Assembly: GCF_009660225.1 (NCBI RefSeq)
Contig: NZ_CP045920.1
Span: 1,550,001-1,614,000, forward strand
Source of the DNA: Pseudactinotalea sp. HY158
GTDB taxonomy: Bacteria; Actinomycetota; Actinomycetes; Actinomycetales; Beutenbergiaceae
DNA: 64,000 bases
Reading direction: 5' to 3'
Shown here: positions 24,701 through 32,569 of the stretch, piece by piece
Layout: every line of letters begins with the position of its first letter
How positions within the stretch are numbered: the first letter of the stretch is position 1
Made by a program: the position numbers and the translations under genes
The notes under the pieces: model-generated
What the model saw: only the letters and a program-made list of their open reading frames with translations
Database searches by the model: none
Told to the model about the DNA's origin: nothing

Positions 24701-25000
24701 ATGGCCACTGACTACGATGCCCCACGCAAGACCGAGGAAGACCTGAGCGAGGATTCGCTCGAAGAGCTCAAGGCCCGCCGTTCCGACCAGCAGTCCGGCG
24801 TGGTCGACGAGGACGAGACCGAGGCCGCCGAGGGCTTCGAGCTGCCCGGCGCCGACCTGTCCGGCGAGGAACTGTCCGTGCGGGTGATCCCGCGGCAGGC
24901 CGACGAGTTCACGTGCTCGAAGTGCTTCCTCGTGCACCACCGCTCGCAGCTGGCCTACACCGAGAACGGCCGGCCGGTGTGCTCGGAGTGCGCCGCCTGA
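24701..25000 (+). CDS. DUF4193 family protein (putative zinc-ribbon)
   Basis: A 99-residue acidic protein with a C-terminal pair of CxxC motifs (FTCSKCFLVHHRSQ and PVCSECAA) that should bind one zinc ion. The N-terminus MATDYDAPRK is the family signature. ATG 24701 follows TTGGAGCG at about nine bases. The family is near-universal in actinobacteria and lies next to sepH; its role is unknown. A GC-rich hairpin lies just beyond its stop. Confidence 0.88.
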   Translation: MATDYDAPRKTEEDLSEDSLEELKARRSDQQSGVVDEDETEAAEGFELPGADLSGEELSVRVIPRQADEFTCSKCFLVHHRSQLAYTENGRPVCSECAA

Positions 25001-25013
25001 TCGGTTCGCTCGT

Positions 25014-25037
25014 CCGGCGCGGGGGGAGACGCGCCGG
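25014..25037. terminator. Hairpin between convergent DUF4193 and DUF3093 genes
   Basis: The eight-base arms CCGGCGCG (25014-25021) and CGCGCCGG (25030-25037) enclose an eight-base G-rich loop. There is no U-run, so termination is inferred only from position between convergent genes. Confidence 0.45.
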
Positions 25038-25097
25038 CCGGAACCGGCGGACCGACTCGTACCGGTCGTACCGACGGCGGCAGGCGTGCCGGCCGCG

Positions 25098-25574
25098 TCA
25101 GCGACCGGGCGCCGCCGGCGACAGCGCGCGCGCCAGGGCGTACGCGTCGCGGGAGGAGATGAGCCACGAGGGGCACGGGTCCTCGGGGTCGATGATCTCG
25201 ACCTGCACCGCGAGCCGGATCCACGGGCGATGCAGCACGTGGGTACGGGCGTCGGACATGGGGCCCATGAGGGCCCGCAGCTCGGCGGGCTCGAGCACGG
25301 TGACCGCCCCGACGAACCGCCGCTCGATCCGCGCCCGTCCGGCGCGGAGCATCCGCTCGTCCACCTCGACCCGGGTGGCGAACGACCAGAGCCAGGCGCC
25401 GGCGAGGACCGCCACGCACACGGCCCCGGCGATCGCGGCCCGAGTGCTGATCGGCAGCAGCACGATCGCCATCGTGCCGGCCGCGCCGGGCACGAACAGC
25501 CACCACAGCCAGGACGGGGTGAGTCGTTCGGAGTGGATCAGGGTGGTCCGGCCGGTGTCCTGCGGGCTGCTCAT
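25098..25574 (-). CDS. DUF3093 family membrane protein
   Basis: The 158-residue protein has two adjacent hydrophobic segments near the N-terminus (about residues 20-67) followed by a cytoplasmic PH-like region with the family's WIRLAVQVEIIDPEDPCPSW core. ATG 25574 lies six bases after CAGGCT. It faces dut across a 37-base divergent gap, the standard arrangement in actinobacteria. Function is unknown. Confidence 0.85.
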   Translation of the reverse strand: MSSPQDTGRTTLIHSERLTPSWLWWLFVPGAAGTMAIVLLPISTRAAIAGAVCVAVLAGAWLWSFATRVEVDERMLRAGRARIERRFVGAVTVLEPAELRALMGPMSDARTHVLHRPWIRLAVQVEIIDPEDPCPSWLISSRDAYALARALSPAAPGR

Positions 25575-25611
25575 GTGCTCAGCCTGCCAGAAGTCGGCCT
25601 AGGATCGACCT

Positions 25612-26109
25612 GTGACCTATTCCGAGAGCCGTGGCCTGCACCACGGCGAGGCCGACGTGGCCGAGGTGCTCTGGCAGCGCCTCGACCCGGACCTGCCCGC
25701 GCCGTCCTACGCGCACCCGGGCGATGCCGGCCTCGACATCCGAGCCCGCGTCGACGTGGACCTGGGACCGGGGGAGCGCGCCCTCGTGCCCACGGGGCTG
25801 GCGATCGCGTTGCCCCTGGGTTACGCGGCCTTCCTCCACCCCCGTTCCGGCCTGGCGGCGCGTGCGGGGATCACGATCGTCAACGCCCCCGGAACGGTCG
25901 ATGCGGGCTACCGCGGGGAGATCTCCGTGGCGCTGCTCAACACCGACTCCCGCGCGCACACCATCAGCCGGGGCGACCGCATCGCGCAGGTGGTCATCCA
26001 GAAGGTGGCCGTCGCCGACCTCATCGAAGTATCCCGGCTCCCGGGCAGCGATCGCGGAGCCGGCGGCTTCGGGTCCACCGGCGGCTGGCTGAAGGGAACC
26101 GCATCGTGA
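25612..26109 (+). CDS. dut: dUTP diphosphatase
   Basis: The enzyme hydrolyses dUTP to dUMP, keeping uracil out of DNA. The 165-residue trimeric-type dUTPase has all five motifs: HPGDAGLDIRA (1), HPRSGLAARAGI (3, with motif 2 partly before it), GTVDAGYRGEI, RGDRIAQVVIQ (4) and the C-terminal P-loop-like RGAGGFGSTGG (5). GTG 25612 stands six bases after TAGGAT. Its stop overlaps the DUF3710 start by four bases, as in many actinobacterial dut operons. Confidence 0.95.
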   Translation: MTYSESRGLHHGEADVAEVLWQRLDPDLPAPSYAHPGDAGLDIRARVDVDLGPGERALVPTGLAIALPLGYAAFLHPRSGLAARAGITIVNAPGTVDAGYRGEISVALLNTDSRAHTISRGDRIAQVVIQKVAVADLIEVSRLPGSDRGAGGFGSTGGWLKGTAS

Positions 26110-26912
26110 GCTTCTTCCGTCGTAAGAATTCCCGGGCCGCGGCCCCGCCGCAGGAGGCCGCCGAGCCGGCGGAGGAGACCTCCGCCGGTACGCGGGCCCC
26201 GGGACCGGTGAACACAGCGAACACAGGCGACCCAGTGGACACAGTGAACACGGGGGAGCCGACGGGTCCGGGCGATCCCGACGGCGCGGACGGCGCAGCG
26301 GCACGGGGTCCGTGGGATCTCGACGAACAGCCCGAGCTGGGCACCCGCGTGGACGTCGGGGGCCTGCGCATCCCCGCCCGGCAGGGGATGCAGGTGCGCA
26401 TGGAGCTCGAGCCCAAGAGCCGCCGCATCGTCTCGGTCAACATCGCCCTCGGCGGGTCCGCGCTGCAGCTGCAGGCCTTCGCCGCCCCGCGCAGCGAGGG
26501 CCTGTGGGAGACGCTCCGCCCGGAGATCGTCGAGTCGATCACGAAGCAGGGCGGCACGGTCGAGGCTCGCGAGGGCGGCTTCGGCGAGGAACTCCTCGCC
26601 CGGCTGCCGGTGCGGACCAAGGACGGGCGCAGCGGGCACCGGCCCGCGCGCTTCCTCGGCTTCGACGGCTCCCGCTGGTTCCTGCGCGGCGTGCTCACGG
26701 GGCCGGCCGCGGTCGACCCGGAGGCGGGTGCCGCCCTCGAGGAGGTGTTCGCGGACGTCGTCGTCGTGCGTGGAACGGCGCCCCGGGCGCCGCGCGACCT
26801 GCTGCCCCTGCACCTGCCCGGGAAGCCGGGCGAGGAGGTCGCGCCCGAACCGACGCGTCCGGTGCTCGACCTGGGGCAGGGCCGGGGACCCGAGATCACC
26901 GAGGTCGGCTGA
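26106..26912 (+). CDS. DUF3710 family protein
   Basis: A 268-residue protein of unknown function that regularly follows dut. After a basic start (FFRRKNSR) there is a variable acidic linker with NTG repeats (about residues 38-55), then the conserved beta-rich domain with VDVGGLRIPARQGMQVRMEL, GLWETLRPEI and WFLRGVLTGPAA. GTG 26106 overlaps the dut stop. The next gene begins directly after its stop codon. Confidence 0.86.
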   Translation: MSFFRRKNSRAAAPPQEAAEPAEETSAGTRAPGPVNTANTGDPVDTVNTGEPTGPGDPDGADGAAARGPWDLDEQPELGTRVDVGGLRIPARQGMQVRMELEPKSRRIVSVNIALGGSALQLQAFAAPRSEGLWETLRPEIVESITKQGGTVEAREGGFGEELLARLPVRTKDGRSGHRPARFLGFDGSRWFLRGVLTGPAAVDPEAGAALEEVFADVVVVRGTAPRAPRDLLPLHLPGKPGEEVAPEPTRPVLDLGQGRGPEITEVG

Positions 26913-27308
26913 ATGGGCGTGCGGTCGCTGTGGCGCCGGGCGCTCGCCTCGGAGGCCGAGCTGGACGCGGGGGAGGAGCGCGCCGCCGCCCGGGCCGAGG
27001 GAACCCAGCTCATCGGTGATGCGGTGCCCGGCACGGTCGTCGACCTGCTCGGCACGGTCCGCTCCCTCACCTATTCGCCCCCCGGCGCCCCGCCCACGGT
27101 CTCGGCCGAGCTCTACGACGGCTCCGGCAGCGCCGATCTCATCTTCCTCGGGCGGCGCGAGATCGCCGGTATCGTCCCCGGCCGCCGGCTGGCCGTCCAC
27201 GGCCGGATCGGGGCGCACCTGCCGGGCAGCGCCCGGATGCATCTGTTCAACCCCGCGTATCGGCTGCTGCCACCCGCGCGCCTGCCCGCGAAGGAACCCG
27301 CCCGATGA
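26913..27308 (+). CDS. OB-fold nucleic-acid-binding protein
   Basis: A 131-residue protein predicted to form an OB fold: GTVVDLLGTVRSLTYSP, AELYDGSGSADLIFLGRREI and GRRLAVHGRI follow the strand order of that fold. ATG 26913 directly abuts the DUF3710 stop. The end overlaps the DUF3159 start by four bases. Function is not known; single-stranded nucleic-acid binding is inferred only from the fold. Confidence 0.75.
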   Translation: MGVRSLWRRALASEAELDAGEERAAARAEGTQLIGDAVPGTVVDLLGTVRSLTYSPPGAPPTVSAELYDGSGSADLIFLGRREIAGIVPGRRLAVHGRIGAHLPGSARMHLFNPAYRLLPPARLPAKEPAR

Positions 27309-28018
27309 CCGATTCACCGCCCACCGGCACCGGCCCGGCCCCCGCCGACGATCGCGGCCTGCGCCAGCTGACCTCCGACTCCTTCGACGTCGCCGCCGCG
27401 ATGGGCGGCGTGCGCGGCCTGATCGAGTCCGTCCTGCCCGGGCTCGTCTTCCTCGTGGTCTTCGTCATCACCCGCGACATCACGCTGTCCGTGGCCCTCG
27501 CGGTCGGGTGCGCGGTCGTCGCCACGATCGCCCGGCTCGTCGTGCGCACGCCGATCACCCAGGCCGTCGGCGGACTCGCCGGCGTCGTCATCGGGGCGGT
27601 CTGGGCGTGGCGGAGCGGGGAGGCGGCCGACTTCTTCGCGTGGGGGCTGTGGGTGAACGCGGGCTTCGCGACCGCGATGCTCGTGTCCGTGCTCGCGCGA
27701 TTCCCGGCCGTGGCCGTGTTCGCCGCCGGGCTCACCGGGCACGACCTGCGCTGGCGCGACAGCTCCGATCCGGCGGCCGCCATGCGCCGGTTCCGGCAGG
27801 CGACGTGGCTGTGGTGCGGCGCGTTCCTCGCCCGCCTGGCCGTGCAGGTTCCGCTCTACTTCAACGACGAGGTCGGCTGGCTGGGCACCGCCCGGCTCGT
27901 CATGGGCGCCCCGATGTGGGTGCTCGTGCTGTGGATCACCTGGATCATGGTCAGTCCGATCGTTCGGGAACCAGCAGCCGGGCGATCTCGGGAAGACGCT
28001 GATCCGGAGCCGAGCTGA
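27305..28018 (+). CDS. DUF3159 family integral membrane protein
   Basis: The 237-residue protein has about six hydrophobic segments, including LIESVLPGLVFLVVFVI, AVGGLAGVVIGAVWAW and LVMGAPMWVLVLWITW, and little soluble sequence. It ends the dut-DUF3710-OB-DUF3159 operon. Its last 68 bases overlap the 3' end of the convergent TrkA-type gene, an unusually long antisense overlap. Confidence 0.85.
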   Translation: MTDSPPTGTGPAPADDRGLRQLTSDSFDVAAAMGGVRGLIESVLPGLVFLVVFVITRDITLSVALAVGCAVVATIARLVVRTPITQAVGGLAGVVIGAVWAWRSGEAADFFAWGLWVNAGFATAMLVSVLARFPAVAVFAAGLTGHDLRWRDSSDPAAAMRRFRQATWLWCGAFLARLAVQVPLYFNDEVGWLGTARLVMGAPMWVLVLWITWIMVSPIVREPAAGRSREDADPEPS

Positions 28019-28625
28019 TGAGCAGCAGCTGATCACCCACCTCGAGGGTGTCGTCGCCGGTCGGCGGGAGTGGGTCCGCGTCGCGGATGATCGCGGCGAG
28101 CACGGTGTGGCCGGGCCAGCGCAGGTCGGCGACGCGGGTTCCCACGGCCGGTGAATCGGCCGGGAGCGTGATCTCGAACATGTTCGCCTGCGAGGCGTGG
28201 AACGTGAAGATCTTCACGAGGTCCCCGACCGAGACGGCCTCCTCCACGAGCGCCGTCATGATCCGCGGCGTGGAGACGGCGACGTCGACCCCCCACGCGT
28301 CGTCGAACATCCACTCGTTCTTCGGGTTGTTCACCCGGGCCACGACGCGCGAGACCGTGTACTCGGTCTTCGCGAGCAGCGAGACGACGAGATTGACCTT
28401 GTCGTCGCCGGTCGCCGCTACCACGACGTCGGTCCGTTCGAGCTCTGCGCGTTCCAGGGTCGCGATCTCGCAGGCGTCCCCCAGCAGCCAGTCCGCCTCG
28501 GCCACCGTGGACACGCGCATCGCCGCCGGCTGATGGTCCATGAGCAGCACCTCGTGCCCGTGGCCGAGGAGTTCGCGGGCGATGGACCGGCCGACCGATC
28601 CGGCCCCGGCGATGACGACACGCAT
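27951..28625 (-). CDS. TrkA-type potassium uptake regulator (NAD-binding RCK), second copy
   Basis: A 224-residue cytosolic RCK protein with an N-terminal Rossmann motif MRVVIAGAGSVGRSIA and a C-terminal TrkA-C domain (GTRVADLRWPGHTVL, LEVGDQLLLI). Such subunits gate potassium channels or transporters in response to nucleotides; the C-domain binds cyclic di-AMP in some relatives. Its ATG overlaps the stop of the upstream paralogue by four bases. The pair corresponds to the CeoB/CeoC arrangement of mycobacteria. Confidence 0.88.
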   Translation of the reverse strand: MRVVIAGAGSVGRSIARELLGHGHEVLLMDHQPAAMRVSTVAEADWLLGDACEIATLERAELERTDVVVAATGDDKVNLVVSLLAKTEYTVSRVVARVNNPKNEWMFDDAWGVDVAVSTPRIMTALVEEAVSVGDLVKIFTFHASQANMFEITLPADSPAVGTRVADLRWPGHTVLAAIIRDADPLPPTGDDTLEVGDQLLLISSAPDQRLPEIARLLVPERSD

Positions 28626-29293
28626 CAGTCCTCCTCCTCGGCGGGGGCCACCGCGAGCCGGCGCTGCACCTCGTCGATTCCGTCGGTCCCCACCAGCAGG
28701 TGCACGAGGTCGCCCTCCTGGAGCAGGTCGTGCGCCGCCGGAACGTACCCCACCCCGAGCCGGGCGAGGTAGGCCACGCGCGCGCCGATCGCGGCCTCGA
28801 TGTGGGTGATCGACCATCCGATCCAGCCCGGGTGGCTGTCCGCCTGCACGAGCGAGACCGCACCGGAGGCGTCCCGGAACAGCGAGTGCGCCCCCGCGGG
28901 GATGAGCCGGCGCAGCACCTGATCGGCGGTCCAGCGGACGGTGGCCACGGTCGTGATGCCGAGGCGCTCGTAGATCTCCGCCCGCTTCGGATCGTAGATT
29001 CGGGCCACGACGTGCTCGACGCCGAAGACCTCGCGCACGACCCGGGCGGCGAGGATGTTCGAGTTGTCGCCCGAGGAGACGGCCGCGAACGCGTGCGCGT
29101 CCTCGATCCCCGCGCGGGCGAGCGCGTCCCGGTCGAAGCCCAGGCCGACGACCCGCTGGCCCTCGAACTCGTCGGGCAGCCGGCGGAACGAATCCGGATT
29201 CTGATCGATGATCGCGACCGAATGACCGTGGGTCTCGAGCGAGCGCGCGAGGGTCGTTCCCACCCGGCCGGCGCCCATGATCACGAAATGCAC
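28625..29293 (-). CDS. TrkA-type potassium uptake regulator (NAD-binding RCK), first copy
   Basis: A 222-residue paralogue of the next gene, with the NAD-binding motif MHFVIMGAGRVGTTLARSL, the HAFAAVSSGDNSNILAARV segment and a TrkA-C domain at the end. GTG 29293 lies seven bases after TAGCGT. The divergent neighbour is a KimA-like potassium permease across a gap of only about 45 bases, so the two promoters overlap or nearly so and could be co-regulated. Confidence 0.88.
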   Translation of the reverse strand: MHFVIMGAGRVGTTLARSLETHGHSVAIIDQNPDSFRRLPDEFEGQRVVGLGFDRDALARAGIEDAHAFAAVSSGDNSNILAARVVREVFGVEHVVARIYDPKRAEIYERLGITTVATVRWTADQVLRRLIPAGAHSLFRDASGAVSLVQADSHPGWIGWSITHIEAAIGARVAYLARLGVGYVPAAHDLLQEGDLVHLLVGTDGIDEVQRRLAVAPAEEED

Positions 29294-29338
29294 GGGACCG
29301 ACGCTACACCGCCCCCGGGGAGCGTACGATCAGTGGCC

Positions 29339-31306
29339 GTGCCGAATATTGGTGACGCCGCGAAGCGTCTGCTCGTGGGCCGCCCGATGCGGTCCGACCG
29401 CTTGGGACACACGCTCCTGCCCAAGCGTCTCGCGCTGCCCGTGTTCGCCTCCGATGCGCTCTCCTCGGTCGCGTACGCGCCCGACGAGATCCTGCTCACC
29501 CTCTCCCTGGCGGGGCTCACCGCGTACGCCGTCTCCCCGTGGGTGGGGATCGCGGTCGTCGTGGTCATGCTCACCGTCGTCACCTCCTACCGGCAGACGG
29601 TGCGGGCGTATCCCTCGGGCGGCGGCGCGTACGAGGTGACCGCGACCAACCTCGGCAAGGGTGCGGGGCTCACGGTGGCCAGCGCACTCCTGGTCGACTA
29701 CGTGCTCACCGTCGCCGTCTCGATCTCCTCGGGCACCCAGTACCTGGCCACGGTGCTCCCGGCGGCCGGCGGCCACGAGACGGGGATCGCGATCGGCATC
29801 GTGCTCCTGCTCGCCCTGCTCAACCTGCGTGGGGTGCGCGAATCCGGGGCGAAGACCGCGATCCCCGTCTACGTGTTCATGCTCTCGATGGGCGTGCTCG
29901 CGGTCGCGGGCGCCGTCCAGTGGCTGGCCGGGAGCCTGGGCCGGGCCCCGTCGGCGGACCTGGCGCTCGTGAGCGAACCGGGCTTCGACCAGGGCCTCAT
30001 GGGCCTGGCCGGGGGACTGCTCATCCTGCGCGCGTTCTCCTCCGGGTCGGCGGCGCTCACGGGGGTCGAGGCGATCGCCAACGGCGTGCCGAACTTCCGC
30101 AAGCCCAAGTCCCGCAACGCCGGCACCACGCTCCTCCTGCTCGGCGGCCTCGGCTCGGCCATGCTGCTCACGGTGCTGCTGCTCGCCGGCGCGACCGGGG
30201 TGCGCTTCGTCGAGGATCCGGCGTCCCAACTGCTGCGCGACGGCGTGGGCGTCGGAGCCGACTACGTCCAGAACCCCGTGATCGGCCAGCTCGCGAGCAC
30301 GGTCTTCGCCGGCTTCCAGCCGATGTTCTACCTGTTGACGATCTCGACCGGCATCATCCTGCTGCTCGCGGCGAACACCGCCTACAACGGGTTCCCGATC
30401 CTCGGGTCGATCCTCGCGCGGGAGGGCTATCTGCCCCGGCAGCTGCACACCCGGGGGGACCGGCTCGCATACTCCAACGGGATCGTCGTGCTCAGCCTCG
30501 CCGCGGCGGCCCTCATCTGGATCTTCGACGCGCAGGTCACCCGCCTCATCCAGCTCTACATCGTCGGCGTGTTCGTCTCCTTCACGCTGTGCCAGCTCGG
30601 CATGGTCAAGCACTGGGGCGGGGTGCTGCGCACCTCGGTCGACCCGGGCGAGCGGCGCCGCGTACGCACCTCCCGCGCCCTCAACGCCTTCGGCTTCGCC
30701 CTGACGGGGATCGTGCTCGTCGTCGTCCTCATCACGAAGGCCACGCACGGGGCCTGGATCACCCTCGTGCTCATGGGCGTCCTGTTCGCGCTCATGACCC
30801 GGATCAGCCGTCACTACGCCGACGTGCGCGAGGACCTGACGGTGACCGACTACGACGCGGAACGCGCCCTGCCCTCCCGGGTGCACGCCGTCGTGCTCGT
30901 CTCCCAGGTGCACAAGCCCACGATGCGGGCCCTCGCCTACGCCCGCGCGACCAGGCCCTCGACGCTGCAGGCGCTGACCGTCGCCGTCGAGCCGGGCGAC
31001 GCCGAGTCGATCCGGGCCGCCTGGGACGCCGCCGGGGTGCCGTTGCCGCTCACCGTCGTGGACTCGCCCTATCGCGAGATCGTGCGCCCGGTCCTCGACT
31101 TCGTTCGGAACATCCGCCGGGAGTCCCCGCGCGATCTCGTGGTCGTCTACATCCCCGAGTACGTGGTCGACCACTGGTGGGCGCAGGTGCTGCACAATCA
31201 GAACGCCCTGCGGCTCAAGTCCCGGCTGCTGTTCACGCGGGGGGTGGTCGTCGCCTCCGTGCCGTGGCAGCTCGGCGCGGCCGCGCCCCGGCAGCCGCGA
31301 GACTAG
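29339..31306 (+). CDS. APC-family permease, KimA-like potassium importer
   Basis: A polytopic membrane protein of 655 residues with about twelve transmembrane segments, starting after DRLGHTLLPKRLALPVFASD and YAPDEILLTL, followed by a cytoplasmic C-terminal domain of about 150 residues (HAVVLVSQVHKPTMRALAYA). This is the architecture of KimA (YdaO), a cyclic di-AMP-controlled potassium/proton symporter. The adjacent TrkA-type genes support a potassium role. Two GTG codons compete: 29333 and 29339. The second lies eight bases after TACGAT, closer to the leaderless spacing seen elsewhere, so it is preferred. Confidence 0.82.
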   Translation: MPNIGDAAKRLLVGRPMRSDRLGHTLLPKRLALPVFASDALSSVAYAPDEILLTLSLAGLTAYAVSPWVGIAVVVVMLTVVTSYRQTVRAYPSGGGAYEVTATNLGKGAGLTVASALLVDYVLTVAVSISSGTQYLATVLPAAGGHETGIAIGIVLLLALLNLRGVRESGAKTAIPVYVFMLSMGVLAVAGAVQWLAGSLGRAPSADLALVSEPGFDQGLMGLAGGLLILRAFSSGSAALTGVEAIANGVPNFRKPKSRNAGTTLLLLGGLGSAMLLTVLLLAGATGVRFVEDPASQLLRDGVGVGADYVQNPVIGQLASTVFAGFQPMFYLLTISTGIILLLAANTAYNGFPILGSILAREGYLPRQLHTRGDRLAYSNGIVVLSLAAAALIWIFDAQVTRLIQLYIVGVFVSFTLCQLGMVKHWGGVLRTSVDPGERRRVRTSRALNAFGFALTGIVLVVVLITKATHGAWITLVLMGVLFALMTRISRHYADVREDLTVTDYDAERALPSRVHAVVLVSQVHKPTMRALAYARATRPSTLQALTVAVEPGDAESIRAAWDAAGVPLPLTVVDSPYREIVRPVLDFVRNIRRESPRDLVVVYIPEYVVDHWWAQVLHNQNALRLKSRLLFTRGVVVASVPWQLGAAAPRQPRD

Positions 31307-31310
31307 AGCC

Positions 31311-32555
31311 ATGACAGCATCGATCGGCACCCCGGCCCCGGCGGCGGACCTCACCCTACGGATCGCGGGCCCCGTCCACGGCGGCCACTGCCTCGCCCGG
31401 ACGGCCGAGGGCCGCGTCGTCTTCGTGCGCCACGGCGCCCCCGGCGAGCTCGTGCGCGCCCGCCTCACCGACACCGGCAAGGTCTGGCGCGCGGACGCCG
31501 TCCGGATCCTCGAGCCCTCACCCGACCGGGTGGACGTGCCGTGGCGGGCGGCCGGGCCCGGCGGCGTCGGCGCCGTCGAACTGGCCCACCTGAGCCGGCC
31601 CGCGCAGCTGCGCTGGAAGAGCGAGGTGATCGTCGATGCCCTGCGCCGGATCGGCGGCCTCGACCTGCCGGTCACGATGGTCGATCCCGAACCCGGATCC
31701 GACGGCTGGGGCACCCGCACGCGGATCCGGCTCGCCTGCGACGCCGACGGCCGCGCGGGCATGCACGCCCACCGCAGCGACCGCATCGTGCCCCTGGAGA
31801 GCATGCCGCTCGCGGTCGCGGCGCTCGCCCGCCTCGACGTCTTCACCCGCCGCTGGCCCGCTCACGCCGTCCTCACCCTCGTGGCCCCGAGCGTGGGCGA
31901 ACCCGTCCTGCTCGTGGACGACGCCCCGGCGGCCCTCGAGGGCACCTCGCCCCGGCCGTGGGTCACCGAGGTCGTCCGCGTTGCCGCCGCCGACCTCACC
32001 TACCGCGTCGCGGCGGGCGGGTTCTGGCAGAGCCACCGCGCCGCCCCCGCGAGCCTCGCGGGCGCCGTCCTCGCCGCCGCGCACCCGGCGGGCGGATCCC
32101 TGACCGGCGCGCGGGTCTTCGACCTGTACTCCGGTGCCGGACTGTTCTCGCTCCCGCTCGCCCACGCCGTCGGGCCGACCGGGGCGGTCTACGCCGTCGA
32201 GGGGGATCGTCGTGCCGCCCAGGCCGCCCGGCGCAACGGCCGGGGCCTGGCGCAGCTGACCGGCCGGAGCGGGGACGTCGCCCGGGTCCTCGCCAAGGAC
32301 GCCCCCGAGCGCGCGGACGTCGTCGTGCTCGACCCGCCCCGGACCGGGGCCGGCAGGCATGTCATGGCCCGCGTCGTCGAGCGCCGGCCCGAACGGATCG
32401 TCTACGTGGCCTGCGATCCGGCCGCCCTGGCCCGGGACCTCGCGTTCGCGGCCGCGGCGGGCTACCGCGCCGACCGCGTCGTCGGCCACGACCTCTTCCC
32501 GCACACGCACCACGTCGAGTCGATCGCCGTGCTGCGGCCCGCGTCGTCGGAATAG
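31311..32555 (+). CDS. TRAM-domain RNA (uracil-5) methyltransferase, RlmD/RumA family
   Basis: The 414-residue SAM-dependent enzyme should methylate uracil C5 in rRNA or tRNA. It has an N-terminal TRAM-like beta barrel (IAGPVHGGHCLARTAEGRVV), the SAM-binding VFDLYSGAGLFSLPLA, DVVVLDPPRTGAG and the catalytic Cys in YVACDPAALARDL. The four-Cys iron-sulfur cluster of E. coli RumA is not visible, so it is the cluster-free branch. ATG 31311 is four bases after the permease stop, implying co-transcription. Confidence 0.87.
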   Translation: MTASIGTPAPAADLTLRIAGPVHGGHCLARTAEGRVVFVRHGAPGELVRARLTDTGKVWRADAVRILEPSPDRVDVPWRAAGPGGVGAVELAHLSRPAQLRWKSEVIVDALRRIGGLDLPVTMVDPEPGSDGWGTRTRIRLACDADGRAGMHAHRSDRIVPLESMPLAVAALARLDVFTRRWPAHAVLTLVAPSVGEPVLLVDDAPAALEGTSPRPWVTEVVRVAAADLTYRVAAGGFWQSHRAAPASLAGAVLAAAHPAGGSLTGARVFDLYSGAGLFSLPLAHAVGPTGAVYAVEGDRRAAQAARRNGRGLAQLTGRSGDVARVLAKDAPERADVVVLDPPRTGAGRHVMARVVERRPERIVYVACDPAALARDLAFAAAAGYRADRVVGHDLFPHTHHVESIAVLRPASSE

Positions 32556-32569
32556 GCGATAATTCCGAC

